From Porticoccaceae bacterium (GTDB lineage: Bacteria; Pseudomonadota; Gammaproteobacteria; Pseudomonadales; Porticoccaceae): DNA of 64,000 nucleotides. A program made the translations under genes and the position numbers. Positions 54,606 to 63,257 of the stretch are shown here, piece after piece; within the stretch, counting starts at the first letter, position 1; the number at the start of each line of letters is the position of its first letter. The stretch spans positions 162,892-226,891 of the forward strand of contig JAJFKC010000030.1 of the NCBI GenBank assembly GCA_021773435.1, written 5' to 3'. The notes beneath the pieces are model-generated. The model made no database searches. It saw only the letters and a program-made list of their open reading frames with translations, and was not told the DNA's origin.

Positions 54606-54908
54606 CTACAGGGGTGGTGCTCGCGCCTGCCAAGACCAGCTATCTACGGGCCAGCTGGGGGACTGAGTGACGAAAATGACAAGCGATACAAGGTTGAAAG
54701 AGAGTACCGGTAACGGCGGTGTGGGCAGCAAAGCCCCAGGCAGTTTGGAGAGCTGGCATTCCTGGTGACCAACCGGCCCGGAACCTGAATCATCCCAATC
54801 GTGCAGTGAGACATGGATTGTCGATGCCAATAGCACAAAGGCCAGCAATAGCGCCAAAGTGCCACCCTGGCGAAAGCGTCTATTGTCTTGATCGATCAAT
54901 CTAACCAT
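54606..54908 (-). CDS. Small membrane protein, DUF2946-like
   Basis: The 100 residues contain one N-terminal hydrophobic helix (LALLLAFVLLASTIHVSLHDW, about 17-37), an acidic and His/Cys-bearing loop (HDWDDSGSGPVGHQECQLSK), a second hydrophobic stretch, and the end ARAPPL. Small proteins with this outline often head metal or copper operons in proteobacteria, but none has a clear function. It is first in the minus-strand metal operon, 101 bp before the porin-like gene. Confidence 0.55.
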   Translation of the reverse strand: MVRLIDQDNRRFRQGGTLALLLAFVLLASTIHVSLHDWDDSGSGPVGHQECQLSKLPGALLPTPPLPVLSFNLVSLVIFVTQSPSWPVDSWSWQARAPPL

Positions 54909-55328
54909 GGGGTACTTGATATCTAGTCAATGCTTAATGGGCGGTGTTTGCGTCAATCTGCATTCCAAGGTTCGGAAATTCTAATGCTTGGCTTGGGCTA
55001 GGCCACGACGTTGAGAAAAACGGCCTCTCAACTGAGCATGCTCCTGTCGCAAGGTTGAACCAATCCTTTGCGTACTGTATTCACAAATAGCGTAATCGAT
55101 AATTAGCTGTTAACCGGTAGGCGCTGCTAACCAGTAGGAAAGTCGACCTAGTTGCATGCCCCTTGCGGACCGAGAGCGAGACTATCACACCAAAAAATCA
55201 ATGACAGCTATTCTTCGCAGCAACAGTCATGCAGCATGAGCAGTGTTATGTAAGGTACAAACCTATGGAAACAAGGGGTCTAAAACAAGGCTAGATTGAC
55301 TCTTCTCAATCAAGCAAATTAATCGGCG
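54909..55328. other. 420-bp gene-free region between the metal operon and the nitronate-monooxygenase gene
   Basis: No coding frame, tRNA or convincing promoter was found. The minus-strand promoter of the metal operon should lie at its left end. An imperfect 16-bp direct repeat, GCTGTTAACCGGTAGG (55106-55121) and GCTGCTAACCAGTAGG (55123-55138), is the only obvious structure. No Zur-like palindrome was seen. Confidence 0.5.
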
Positions 55329-56330
55329 TTAACCACCCGAAACCCGCCCCAAAGCCTCACTAGCCTGCTCCATCAGCTCCTTAACAATCTCAGCCGCTGG
55401 CTTAACATTATGTATCAAAGCCGATGACTGTCCCGCAGCTAGCGCGCCAATATCCGTTTTACCATCGCGCCGCCCTGCCATGTAGGGGTCTTCACCCAGC
55501 CACTCTGTGACATTCGGCATCTGGTCGGGAAAGGGTTTGAGGGTCGCCAGTAACTCGGGGCTTTCCCATGCGGCGGTGGTTTCATTGCGAATCATGCGGC
55601 AGGGTTTGCCAGAAAAACACCGGGTGCGGATGGTGCCTTCGTCGTCACTGTCGACGATGCTGTTTTTATAGTTGTCGTGACCCCAGGCTTCTGTGCAGGC
55701 GATAAATCGAGTGCCTAACCAAACGCCAATTGCGCCCATCACCAGAGCCGCAGCAATACCACGTCCATCGGCGATACCGCCTGCTGCCAGTACGGGGATA
55801 TCTACGGCATCTATCGCCGCTGGGAAGAGTGTCATGGAACCTACTCTGCCTGTATGGCCGCCGCCATCGTAGCCCTGAGCAATAATGGCATCGACGCCGC
55901 TATCGGCCAGGCGTTTGGCATTTTTAGTATTACCGGTCAGGCTCAGGACCTTCATGCCCGCCGCATGACAGCGCTCAACAATCGGTGCCGGATTACCCAA
56001 ACCACTGGCAATCACCGGCACCTTTTCGTCGAAGACGACTTCGATATGATCTTCGACATCCTTACTGAACATCGCCACATTTTTGCCCCCGGCACTGGAG
56101 AACAGAATATCCACGGCAAAGGGTTTATCGGTGATGGAGCGAACGATACGGATTTCCTCCCGCAGCTCCTCGCCGGTCATGGTGCCTGCGCCGATAGTGC
56201 CCAGACCACCGGCGGCGGATACTGCACCCGCCAGCGGCCCCCGCGCTACAAAGCCCATACCTGCCTGAATAATGGGATATTCAATGCCGACCAAATCGCA
56301 CAGTGGTGTTTTTAGTGCCGGGTGATACAC
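55329..56330 (-). CDS. Nitronate monooxygenase / 2-nitropropane dioxygenase-like flavoprotein
   Basis: FMN-dependent TIM-barrel enzyme of 333 residues. Blocks include YPIIQAGMGFVARGPLAGAV (about 18-37), AAGGLGTIGAGTM, DAIIAQGYDGGGHTGRVGSM (about 150-170; the catalytic-His region) and AAGGIADGRGIAAALVMGA for phosphate binding. Such proteins oxidise propionate-3-nitronate or act as other flavin oxidoreductases; related acyl-CoA or enoyl-ACP reductases are alternatives. It ends a minus-strand group with the hypothetical gene 14 bp upstream. Confidence 0.88.
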   Translation of the reverse strand: MYHPALKTPLCDLVGIEYPIIQAGMGFVARGPLAGAVSAAGGLGTIGAGTMTGEELREEIRIVRSITDKPFAVDILFSSAGGKNVAMFSKDVEDHIEVVFDEKVPVIASGLGNPAPIVERCHAAGMKVLSLTGNTKNAKRLADSGVDAIIAQGYDGGGHTGRVGSMTLFPAAIDAVDIPVLAAGGIADGRGIAAALVMGAIGVWLGTRFIACTEAWGHDNYKNSIVDSDDEGTIRTRCFSGKPCRMIRNETTAAWESPELLATLKPFPDQMPNVTEWLGEDPYMAGRRDGKTDIGALAAGQSSALIHNVKPAAEIVKELMEQASEALGRVSGG

Positions 56331-56343
56331 CGTAAGTTCCTCC

Positions 56344-56865
56344 TTAATCGGCTCCGCTTTCTTTTACATCTTTCACCAATTGCAAAGCATTTAAACCCGT
56401 GGAAGTGTCGTCAGTCGGAATACCATTAACATAATCGCGAAACATCTTATGGAAGGCGTCCTGCCTCAAGTGCCAGTAATGTTGAGCGCCCTTTGAGGAC
56501 ATTACGGTGGCCCGAAATTGCCAATCGAGTGCTTCCCATGACGCCTCGCTGAGATTACCCGATCGATATTGAATAAATGCTTGCTCAAACTGTTTAAGAT
56601 AGGCCAGAAGGAAAAACCCCAATTGTCCAATCTCGTCTTCCGAAAGTTTGTCGAGACCTTCTATCGCCTTTATCCAAAGAGTGGAAATTCCTGTACTTGA
56701 CGCAGAATTTAGGGAGACGCTAATGCTGCCTGCTATCTGTTGTTCAACATTTGCCCGAACCGATCGGGTATTTTGACGCATCTGCACAGCTAGATAGCCC
56801 AGGGTTACCACAACCGCTAAAGCCCCAACAGCCTCAGCAATAGCACCAATGGCCTCCCAGTTCAT
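56344..56865 (-). CDS. Hypothetical protein with one N-terminal membrane helix
   Basis: The 173 residues start with a membrane segment (AIAEAVGALAVVVTLGYLAV, about 6-25) followed by QMRQNTRSVRANVEQQ and a soluble alpha-helical region rich in Trp and Leu. I know this outline from uncharacterised proteins of marine bacteria but cannot attach a function. It sits 14 bp before the nitronate-monooxygenase-like gene and 41 bp after the phosphotriesterase-family gene, so the three are probably cotranscribed. Confidence 0.65.
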   Translation of the reverse strand: MNWEAIGAIAEAVGALAVVVTLGYLAVQMRQNTRSVRANVEQQIAGSISVSLNSASSTGISTLWIKAIEGLDKLSEDEIGQLGFFLLAYLKQFEQAFIQYRSGNLSEASWEALDWQFRATVMSSKGAQHYWHLRQDAFHKMFRDYVNGIPTDDTSTGLNALQLVKDVKESGAD

Positions 56866-56906
56866 AATCGCATAGCTCGACTAACTTCCACCTAGATTCA
56901 TAGTTT

Positions 56907-57905
56907 TTAAAAAGGCACACCGCTAAAAAAGCGTCCAGGATTAACATCCATGATGTGGTTGATATCGTCATCACTAACACCACGCGCCCGCAGTTTGGGG
57001 AAAAACTCGGTGAAGATATCGGTAAAGGGCATTTCGAAAGTTCCGTCTAGCATAGAGCGCTCGGCGGCTTCGGTTTCTTCCTTGCTCATCTCCATAATGT
57101 TGGCGAGGATGTGCATACCGCGTAAGTGGCAGAAGCGATCCTGGGCCATCATCAACTGATCCCGATGACCACCGTCGAGCAGCTTCACAACGTTATCGGC
57201 ACGTAATTCATCGGGCTGCATGGTTTCATAACCGATGCGGTCGAAACCGATGTACGTGCCGTTATCGACAATCTGCTTGTGGTAGGCGGGATCGGGATTA
57301 CCACAGGAATGACCAATCATGCAGCGGTGCTTGTCCGCCCCGGCGTCAGCGAAAATCTTCTGTTGATCCGGGCCACAGCAACCGAGTTCGGTGTGAGTAA
57401 CAATGGGCACCCCCGTCGCTTTAGAAGCCATGCCCGCCGCCTGGGCAAACTTGGCTTCCTGCTCACTGATGTTTGGCTCACCCGTGGCCACCTTGATAAC
57501 ACCCGCTTTAATACCGGTATTTTCGATGCCTTTTTCAATCTCGTAAATATACAGCTCGGCAATCTGCTCGACGGTTTTATAGCGCCAGTAAAGGGGCAAA
57601 CCATATTTTTCCCAATAGAAGCCGGTGGCGCAGACGATATTCATCTCGGCCTTTTCAGAGACCTCTCTCATCAGGCTGACATCACGACCCAGATCGATGG
57701 GACAAGGATCAACAAAGGTTTGAACGCCGTGCTCTTTTAGCGCCTTGAGGCGGTTGACTGCGTCTCGAACAAAGGCCTCTTTGTCAAAGGGCATGATGAT
57801 GTCGTAGTCGGCACCCTCAAAGGTAATGTAAAGGTGCTCGTGAATTAAGGTACGGCCTACTTCGCTGGAATCAATGGGCCCGGTGACGGTATTTACTGTT
57901 GCCAT
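56907..57905 (-). CDS. Phosphotriesterase-family metal-dependent hydrolase
   Basis: Amidohydrolase-superfamily TIM barrel of 332 residues. Binuclear metal ligands are visible: HxH in LIHEHLYIT (about 17-25), the bridging Lys in GVIKVATGE (about 136-144), His in VTHTELGCC, His in MIGHSCGNPD and Asp in MAQDRFCHL. The family covers phosphotriesterases, lactonases and phosphotriesterase homology proteins, so a lactone or ester substrate is more likely than an organophosphate. ATG at 57905 follows AGGAGAGTT. Confidence 0.9.
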   Translation of the reverse strand: MATVNTVTGPIDSSEVGRTLIHEHLYITFEGADYDIIMPFDKEAFVRDAVNRLKALKEHGVQTFVDPCPIDLGRDVSLMREVSEKAEMNIVCATGFYWEKYGLPLYWRYKTVEQIAELYIYEIEKGIENTGIKAGVIKVATGEPNISEQEAKFAQAAGMASKATGVPIVTHTELGCCGPDQQKIFADAGADKHRCMIGHSCGNPDPAYHKQIVDNGTYIGFDRIGYETMQPDELRADNVVKLLDGGHRDQLMMAQDRFCHLRGMHILANIMEMSKEETEAAERSMLDGTFEMPFTDIFTEFFPKLRARGVSDDDINHIMDVNPGRFFSGVPF

Positions 57906-57982
57906 AGTGCTAACTCTCCTGGTTTTAGTTTCATTCTAATGAGGTAGTTTAAACTTGATGTATGAAATTTATTGCATAGATT

Positions 57983-58585
57983 TTATTGCTTCGAAATAAT
58001 TTTGGTGTTTTCTCGATTATGATCGACAAGTAATCGACGTACTGTTGAATCAAGGCTAGTCATCCCCCAGTCTTTACCTAGCGTCATCGCTGCTTCAGTG
58101 TTTTCACCATAGATTAGCGCTGAGCGTAGCGCCATCATGGCACCGACTCGGTTGCCACTGGCGCAATGGATAAAAACTTTGTCCTCCCCGTTTTTTTGTA
58201 TGAACTTTTGCAAGAGTTGATCTAGTGCTTGTACGTTTGCCAGGTTGAGATCATCAACGCTAGCCACCGGCAGCAAGTGATAATTCATACCTGCCGCAGT
58301 GGCGAGTGTCTCTTCCGGAAAACCCGGCAGCTCGTCCTTGGGTCGCAAATTGATCACATGTTTTACACCGGTATCTGCCAGCGCTAAAAAATGTCCGGCT
58401 TTGGGTTGTCCGCCGACAAGATAGCCTGGCGCAGGCGCTTTGAAATTCCTGATGCCTGTCACGCCAGCCTCGCTTTTACCATCGGCTCCTGATGCCAGAC
58501 CCGATATCAGCATGGTCATCGACAGCGCCAGCGTAACCGCCAGATTTTTCACCAGAACTTGTCCAATATTAGAGCTAGTCATCAC
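57983..58585 (-). CDS. Exported phosphatase-like protein (DUF442/BLH-type CX4R loop)
   Basis: The 200-residue precursor has a signal peptide (about 10-34). The active-site-like loop HCASGNRVGA (about 141-150) has Cys and Arg separated by four residues, not the five of classical tyrosine phosphatases, as in the DUF442 phosphatase-like and rhodanese-like proteins. GVKHVINLRPKDELPGFPEE supplies the upstream block. It could be a periplasmic phosphatase or sulfurtransferase; the first fits the fold better. Start ATG at 58585; a second ATG follows at once. Confidence 0.78.
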   Translation of the reverse strand: MMTSSNIGQVLVKNLAVTLALSMTMLISGLASGADGKSEAGVTGIRNFKAPAPGYLVGGQPKAGHFLALADTGVKHVINLRPKDELPGFPEETLATAAGMNYHLLPVASVDDLNLANVQALDQLLQKFIQKNGEDKVFIHCASGNRVGAMMALRSALIYGENTEAAMTLGKDWGMTSLDSTVRRLLVDHNRENTKIISKQ

Positions 58586-58721
58586 TATTATTCGTCACCG
58601 ATTACGCCGCTTAGTATGACGAGAAGCCAGCCCCTAGTGCAAACCCAATTAGACAAACACAGCCAGTAGGCCAGTCCTAAGCAAGACTTGCCCCGCTAGC
58701 CATTGAGCCAAAATCAGTCCT

Positions 58722-58740
58722 CCACGATAATCGTGGTTTT
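58722..58740 (+). other. Compact hairpin with T-tract just before slyD
   Basis: CCACGA-TAA-TCGTGG (58722-58736) followed by TTTT lies 18 bp before the slyD ATG. It could be a terminator of upstream plus-strand transcription or an operator; sequence alone does not decide. Confidence 0.5.
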
Positions 58741-58757
58741 ATATCGAGCGGTAAACC

Positions 58758-59249
58758 ATGACCATCCAGCTAAAATCCGTTGTCGCCATTCACTACACCA
58801 TCAAAGACGATGAGGGCACCGAAATAGAATCAACTATTGGCGGCGAACCCATGGTCTACCTCCACGGCGCTGGCAATATTATTCGCGGACTGGAGCTGGC
58901 CCTGCTCGGCAAAAACACCGGCGATAAAATCCAGGCGACCGTTGAACCCGCTGAAGCTTACGGTGAATTTATTGCAGAGATGGTGCAGACCGTACCCCGC
59001 TCCGTATTCGCCGACCAGGATGTCGAAGTCGGCATGCGCTTTAACACCAAAACGGAACACGGCCCCCTGTCATTTACCGTCAAAGATGTCAGCGAAGAAG
59101 AAGTCATCGTCGACGGCAACCATCCACTGGCAGGCCAAACGCTGCACTTTGATGTCAGTGTTGAAGCTCTGAGAGAAGCCACCGAGGAAGAACTCAACCA
59201 TGGTCACATCCACGGCACTGGTCACGACTCCTGCGGACACCAACACTAA
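58758..59249 (+). CDS. slyD: FKBP-type peptidyl-prolyl isomerase SlyD
   Basis: Cytoplasmic prolyl isomerase and chaperone. The 163 residues have the FKBP domain split by the insert-in-flap (IF) domain: AIHYTIKDDEGTEIEST, GAGNIIRGLELALLGK (about 36-51), PAEAYGEF, then NHPLAGQTLHFDVSV (about 121-135). The C-terminal metal-binding tail is short, with HGHIHGTGHDSCGHQH; the His and Cys residues suggest Ni/Zn binding as in E. coli SlyD, which serves hydrogenase assembly. Start ATG at 58758. Confidence 0.95.
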   Translation: MTIQLKSVVAIHYTIKDDEGTEIESTIGGEPMVYLHGAGNIIRGLELALLGKNTGDKIQATVEPAEAYGEFIAEMVQTVPRSVFADQDVEVGMRFNTKTEHGPLSFTVKDVSEEEVIVDGNHPLAGQTLHFDVSVEALREATEEELNHGHIHGTGHDSCGHQH

Positions 59250-59439
59250 GTTGGCACAAGTCTTCAACAAGATATCGTTCGGCAACTAATTGTTTTGTGA
59301 ATAAGGCTCAAAACCACTACCTGTACTTGAACCTTAGCCTGAACCAGCCCTTATGTTTGTGTCAAAGCCCCCACCAGTGGGCTAAAATCCACCCCCGACG
59401 ATAAATAAACTAAAAAAATATATTCAGGGAGAGATCTCG

Positions 59440-60963
59440 GTGTCCGCACTTCTCGACTGGCTAGCCGCACACGAATCCGCACTCAGCGCAATTGCTGCGC
59501 TAATCGCCATTAGCGCAGGGGTGGCGGTGCTCACCCGTCTGATCTGGACACGCATGCCTTCCCATGTAATGGACAAGGTAAAACGCCCGGCATTTTTATC
59601 AGACTGGCGCAATATCGGGCTTATCAGCCTGGGGCTGGTGGCGCTAATGCTGATGGCCATTCTTGCACTGGGGCCGGATAACTCTGGCGAGGGCTCTCAA
59701 GAAAACGCCGCGCCAGGCAGTGATAAGCCAGGCGCTGGTGGCAAACCCTCGGTGGCGGTATTGCCGCTCAATAATATCTCCGACGATCCCGAGCAAACCT
59801 ATCTCGCCGATGGCATCGCCGAAGACGTGATTACCTTACTGTCCAGCAACCCGCGCTTTTTTGTGGTGGCGCGCAATTCCTCTTTTACCTACAAAGGCAA
59901 AGCCGTTGACATCCGTCAGGTCGGCGAAGAGCTGGGCGTGCGCTATGTGGTCGAAGGCAGTTTACGTAAAGTCGGCGAGCGCCTGCGCGTCAATGTGCAG
60001 CTCATCGACACCAGTAATGGCCTGCATGTGTGGGCGGAAAAATATGATCGCGCCTATACCGACCTTTTCGCCCTGCAGGATGAAATTACCAACGGTATCG
60101 CTACCGCCCTGGGTGACCAAATCTTCACTGCCGAGATCGCCCGCGCCCACAGTAAACCGACCGACAACCTCGATGCCTGGGGTTTGGTGATGCGCGCCAA
60201 TCAGGCGCTGAGTATTTGGAATAGCCAAACATCCAAGAAAGCTGTGGCTTTATACCGTCAAGCCTTGCAACGAGATCCAGGCTACGCAGTGGCTAAAGCT
60301 GAATTAGCTCGCACCTTATGTTGGAGAGCTGTAAACCAGTGGGGCACTGACCCCGAGCAGGACTTTGCGGAGGGCTATCGTTTGGGGGTGGAAGCCTTGC
60401 AAATGGCGCCCAGTGACCCTTTAGTGCTTAACGGAAGCGGTTCCTGCTACGGCGCTAGCGCCGCTCACGCGGATAAGGGCATTCGGGTACTCAGAAAAGC
60501 AGTCAAAATACAGCCAAATTTTGCCATGGCTCAGGCTATGTTGGGCATTGCCTATACGTTTAACGGCGAGCCAGCAAAGGGAATAGCTCCGGGTGTGGAA
60601 GCATTACGACTCGCCCCACGATCACCTTATATATATCTCTACGCCTCTTGGCAGGCAGCGGCGTTCAATGAGCTTGGTCGCTATAGTGAAGCTGAATCGA
60701 TGTTGAGAACGGCGATAGAGAGTTACGATGGCTGGTGGTGGACATGGTTTCATTTGGCGATTGCTTTAGCAGGACAGGGCGATTCCGAAGCTGCTCAACA
60801 AGCGTTGTACATTGCTAAAGAAAAAGAGGCACTTTTCTCTCTCGCTGTCGCACGAGGTAGCAGCAGCGCAGTTTACAAAAACAAAGGCAGAAACGTCCTG
60901 CCATTACTCGAACCCATCTGGCCGGAAGATCTATTAACGGCCACCAAAAACAAAACGGATTAA
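59440..60963 (+). CDS. TolB-like/TPR membrane protein, array copy 1
   Basis: The GTG at 59440 follows CAGGGAGAG and gives 507 residues. Two hydrophobic segments (about 13-31 and 64-84) precede a TolB-like domain (about 100-225): SVAVLPLNNISDDPEQTYL, DGIAEDVITLLSS, VVARNSSFTYKGKAVDIRQV, GVRYVVEGSLRKV and GLHVWAEKYDR. TPR-like helical repeats fill about 245-490. These blocks often sit C-terminal to adenylate cyclase domains, but no cyclase domain is present. The role is unknown, probably protein-protein scaffolding. It is 3 bp from copy 2. Confidence 0.85.
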   Translation: MSALLDWLAAHESALSAIAALIAISAGVAVLTRLIWTRMPSHVMDKVKRPAFLSDWRNIGLISLGLVALMLMAILALGPDNSGEGSQENAAPGSDKPGAGGKPSVAVLPLNNISDDPEQTYLADGIAEDVITLLSSNPRFFVVARNSSFTYKGKAVDIRQVGEELGVRYVVEGSLRKVGERLRVNVQLIDTSNGLHVWAEKYDRAYTDLFALQDEITNGIATALGDQIFTAEIARAHSKPTDNLDAWGLVMRANQALSIWNSQTSKKAVALYRQALQRDPGYAVAKAELARTLCWRAVNQWGTDPEQDFAEGYRLGVEALQMAPSDPLVLNGSGSCYGASAAHADKGIRVLRKAVKIQPNFAMAQAMLGIAYTFNGEPAKGIAPGVEALRLAPRSPYIYLYASWQAAAFNELGRYSEAESMLRTAIESYDGWWWTWFHLAIALAGQGDSEAAQQALYIAKEKEALFSLAVARGSSSAVYKNKGRNVLPLLEPIWPEDLLTATKNKTD

Positions 60964-60966
60964 ACC

Positions 60967-62424
60967 TTGGAATTTTTCAATATTTTCGTTAACTGGCTCA
61001 ATGATAACGAAACCGCGTTAAGCGCCTTTGCTGCGTTGGTGGTAACGGTCGGCGTGGTGCTGTCGCCTCTAGGTGCGGGGCTGCGCGGATTATTTTCTAA
61101 GGGTGGCAAGCAACAAAAAATAGTAGAACCGATTGCGCTTGATATCGCTAATCCCGAAACAGCTAACCCAGAAACACCTGCTCCCATAGCAAAAGATTCG
61201 CCTGACACTTCACCCCAGCCAAATACCGACAAACCCTCCATCGCCGTACTGCCCTTCGTCAATATGTCCGACGATAAAAGTCAGGAATATTTTGCCGACG
61301 GCATGACCGAGGACATTATCACCGGGCTATCTTTCGACAGTCGTTTGTCTGTCACTGCCCGCAACTCCACCTTTGCCTACAAAGGCCAGTCGTCAGATAT
61401 TCGCTCGGTCGGCAAAGAGCTGGGCGTGCGCTATGTACTGGAGGGCAGCATTCGGCCTATTAATGACCGTCTGCGTATTACCGTACAGTTGATCGAAACA
61501 GAATCTGGCAGCCACGTCTGGGCAGACAAAATCGACCGGCCGGTGGCAGAGATTTTTGATATTCAGGATGAGGTGGTGGACGGCCTGGTCACCACGCTGT
61601 GCTCCAGTCTCGGTGTCGCGGAAGGACAACGGGCACAACGGGCGCGACCCGAAAACCTGCAGGCCTGGGCTCTATGCGTACAGGCCGAGGTGCTTTATTT
61701 TTCGCAAGCTAATCCAGAAACAATGGAGGAAGCCGAACGCTTACTGCGCCGGGCGACTGAAATTGAACCGGGCTATGCCGCCAGTTGGGCTTTGCTCGCT
61801 TATATGGCCAGTATGCAGATACCTTATGGGCTGAGCGACGACCTGGCGAAGGACTCTGCAAATGTCCTGTCACTGGTCAGTAAAGCGCTACGCCTGGCCC
61901 CCAATGATCCGGTGGTTCTGGGCTATTGCGGGTGTGCTGTAATCTGGGCCGGTCAGGTAAGCCAGGCCATTGATTATCTGGAGCGCAGTCTCGCCATCAA
62001 TCCCAATAGCAACATTACTCGGATTTTCTATGGCGCTGCACTTTGGGCCGACGCAAAACCTGAGGAAGGCCTCGTCCAATTACAGTTGTTTATCAAGCGC
62101 TCAACACAAGATCCCTATATTGGTTTGGGCAGTTTTTTTATTTCGTTCTGTCATTGTTCACTAAACGACTTTCTGGAGGCCGAGGAAGCGGCCCGGAATT
62201 GCATCAGGCATCAACCTGGCTTCGCCTGGGCTTATTTTATGCTGGCCATATCGCTGGCCGCTCTGGGGCGTGACGCCGAAGTTTCACCGCAGATGCAGAA
62301 GGTGCAGCAACTCGCGCCCAGCATGACCCTTCAGGGCTTAGAAGATTTTTGGCATCATGTCATTCGCGAGCCAGAGCAAACCGAGCAATTCATTGCTCTC
62401 ACGCGCCAGGCCTGGCGGAATTAA
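60967..62424 (+). CDS. TolB-like/TPR membrane protein, array copy 2
   Basis: The start is TTG at 60967, 3 bp after copy 1, giving 485 residues. The N-terminus has one hydrophobic helix ending VVLSPLGAGLRGLFS (about 29-45), then a Pro/Thr-rich linker, the TolB-like domain (about 89-215: SIAVLPFVNMSDDKSQEYF, DGMTEDIITGLS, ARNSTFAYKGQSSDIRSV, GVRYVLEGSIRP) and TPR repeats (about 235-470). The end TRQAWRN recurs in the decayed copy. It is more like the truncated final copy than copy 1. Confidence 0.85.
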   Translation: MEFFNIFVNWLNDNETALSAFAALVVTVGVVLSPLGAGLRGLFSKGGKQQKIVEPIALDIANPETANPETPAPIAKDSPDTSPQPNTDKPSIAVLPFVNMSDDKSQEYFADGMTEDIITGLSFDSRLSVTARNSTFAYKGQSSDIRSVGKELGVRYVLEGSIRPINDRLRITVQLIETESGSHVWADKIDRPVAEIFDIQDEVVDGLVTTLCSSLGVAEGQRAQRARPENLQAWALCVQAEVLYFSQANPETMEEAERLLRRATEIEPGYAASWALLAYMASMQIPYGLSDDLAKDSANVLSLVSKALRLAPNDPVVLGYCGCAVIWAGQVSQAIDYLERSLAINPNSNITRIFYGAALWADAKPEEGLVQLQLFIKRSTQDPYIGLGSFFISFCHCSLNDFLEAEEAARNCIRHQPGFAWAYFMLAISLAALGRDAEVSPQMQKVQQLAPSMTLQGLEDFWHHVIREPEQTEQFIALTRQAWRN

Positions 62425-62425
62425 C

Positions 62426-62610
62426 ATGAACGATTTTTTAACTGGTTAGCTGCCAACGAATCCGGCATCAGCGCTATCGCCGCGATGATGGCAATTGTTG
62501 CCGGTGTGGTCGTCGTGCTGTCACCGCTCGGTGCGGGCGTACGTGGTCTGCTTTCCCGAGACAAAAAAGCGGATGCCGTTTCAGTGGATGCGCTAACCAC
62601 CGGAGCGACC
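62426..62610 (+). pseudogene. N-terminal remnant of a TolB-like/TPR array copy, frameshifted
   Basis: From the ATG at 62426, two bases after the copy 2 stop, the frame soon ends (MNDFLTG-stop). Adding one T to the six-T run at 62434-62439 restores FFNWLAANESGISAIAAM followed by VVVVLSPLGAGVRGLLSRDKK. This matches the conserved N-terminal helix and LSPLGAGxRGL element of the flanking copies. Homology stops near 62610, where sequence running into the toxin-antitoxin module takes over. The gene is therefore doubly disrupted. Confidence 0.85.
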
Positions 62611-62718
62611 ACCTGTGGAACACCGCGCAGGTGGTGGGCTAGCGAAGGTCACGTGAACGCTTTCGTCGTTTGTGCTTGTTAGTGCTACTATGTGTACATT
62701 CGCATACGAGGACTTCCC

Positions 62719-62964
62719 ATGAACACGACAATGACCGTTCGTCTTGAAGACGATGTCAAAAACCGGCTCGATCAGTTGGCGCAAGCCACTCAGCGCAGCA
62801 AGTCATACCTGGCGGCCGAGGCCATCCGCGATTTTGTCGAGAACAACGAGTGGCAGATCCGCGAAATCCAGACCGCCTTGCAGGAAGCGGACGCAGGCGA
62901 CTTCGCCAACGATGAAGACCTTGCCGCCCTGCGCGGTAAATGGCCGGGCGAGACGCCCGTTTGA
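62719..62964 (+). CDS. CopG/RHH-type antitoxin
   Basis: Antitoxin of a type II toxin-antitoxin pair, 81 residues from the ATG at 62719 (GAGG upstream), with an alternative GTG at 62692. The N-terminal ribbon-helix-helix reads MTVRLEDDVKNRLDQLAQAT (about 5-24), followed by RSKSYLAAEAIRDFVENNEW. The acidic C-terminal part would wrap the toxin. An imperfect TATG-N10-CATA dyad (62689-62706) just upstream is a candidate operator for autoregulation. Codon use is GC-richer than in the TPR genes on both sides. It overlaps the toxin gene by one base. Confidence 0.9.
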   Translation: MNTTMTVRLEDDVKNRLDQLAQATQRSKSYLAAEAIRDFVENNEWQIREIQTALQEADAGDFANDEDLAALRGKWPGETPV

Positions 62965-63248
62965 TGCGCATTCGCTGGTTGCGCACCGCACTGCGCAATC
63001 TTGAGGATGAGGCATCCTACATCGCCAGGGACAACCCCGGCGCGGCGCGTCTTGTCGTGCAACGTGTCCTGGACGCAGTGGCGGCGCTTGGGGAGCAGCC
63101 GGCCTTGGGGCGCCCGGGTCGGGTGGTCGGCACGCGGGAACTGATGGTGCCGAAAACGCGCTACATCGTCCCCTACCGCGTGCGCGGCGAGGCAGTGGAA
63201 GTGTTGCGTGTTTTTCATACGTCCAGGCGCCTGCCGCAGCAGTGGTAA
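62964..63248 (+). CDS. RelE/ParE-family toxin
   Basis: Toxin of 94 residues from the ATG at 62964, which overlaps the antitoxin stop (TGATG). The ParE/RelE fold is recognisable in LEDEASYIARDNPGAARLVV (about 13-32), LGEQPALGRPGRVVGTRELM and TRYIVPYRVRGEAVEVLRVF (about 69-88), with C-terminal HTSRRLPQQW. ParE members poison DNA gyrase and RelE members cleave mRNA; this sequence fits the ParE-like group better, without certainty. The module lies exactly within a broken TolB/TPR gene. Confidence 0.9.
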   Translation: MRIRWLRTALRNLEDEASYIARDNPGAARLVVQRVLDAVAALGEQPALGRPGRVVGTRELMVPKTRYIVPYRVRGEAVEVLRVFHTSRRLPQQW

Positions 63249-63257
63249 CAGAAACAA

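Noticed and set aside
57983..58585. Classical tyrosine phosphatase with HCX5R
   Set aside because: Cys and Arg in HCASGNR are four residues apart, so it fits the CX4R DUF442/rhodanese-like type instead.
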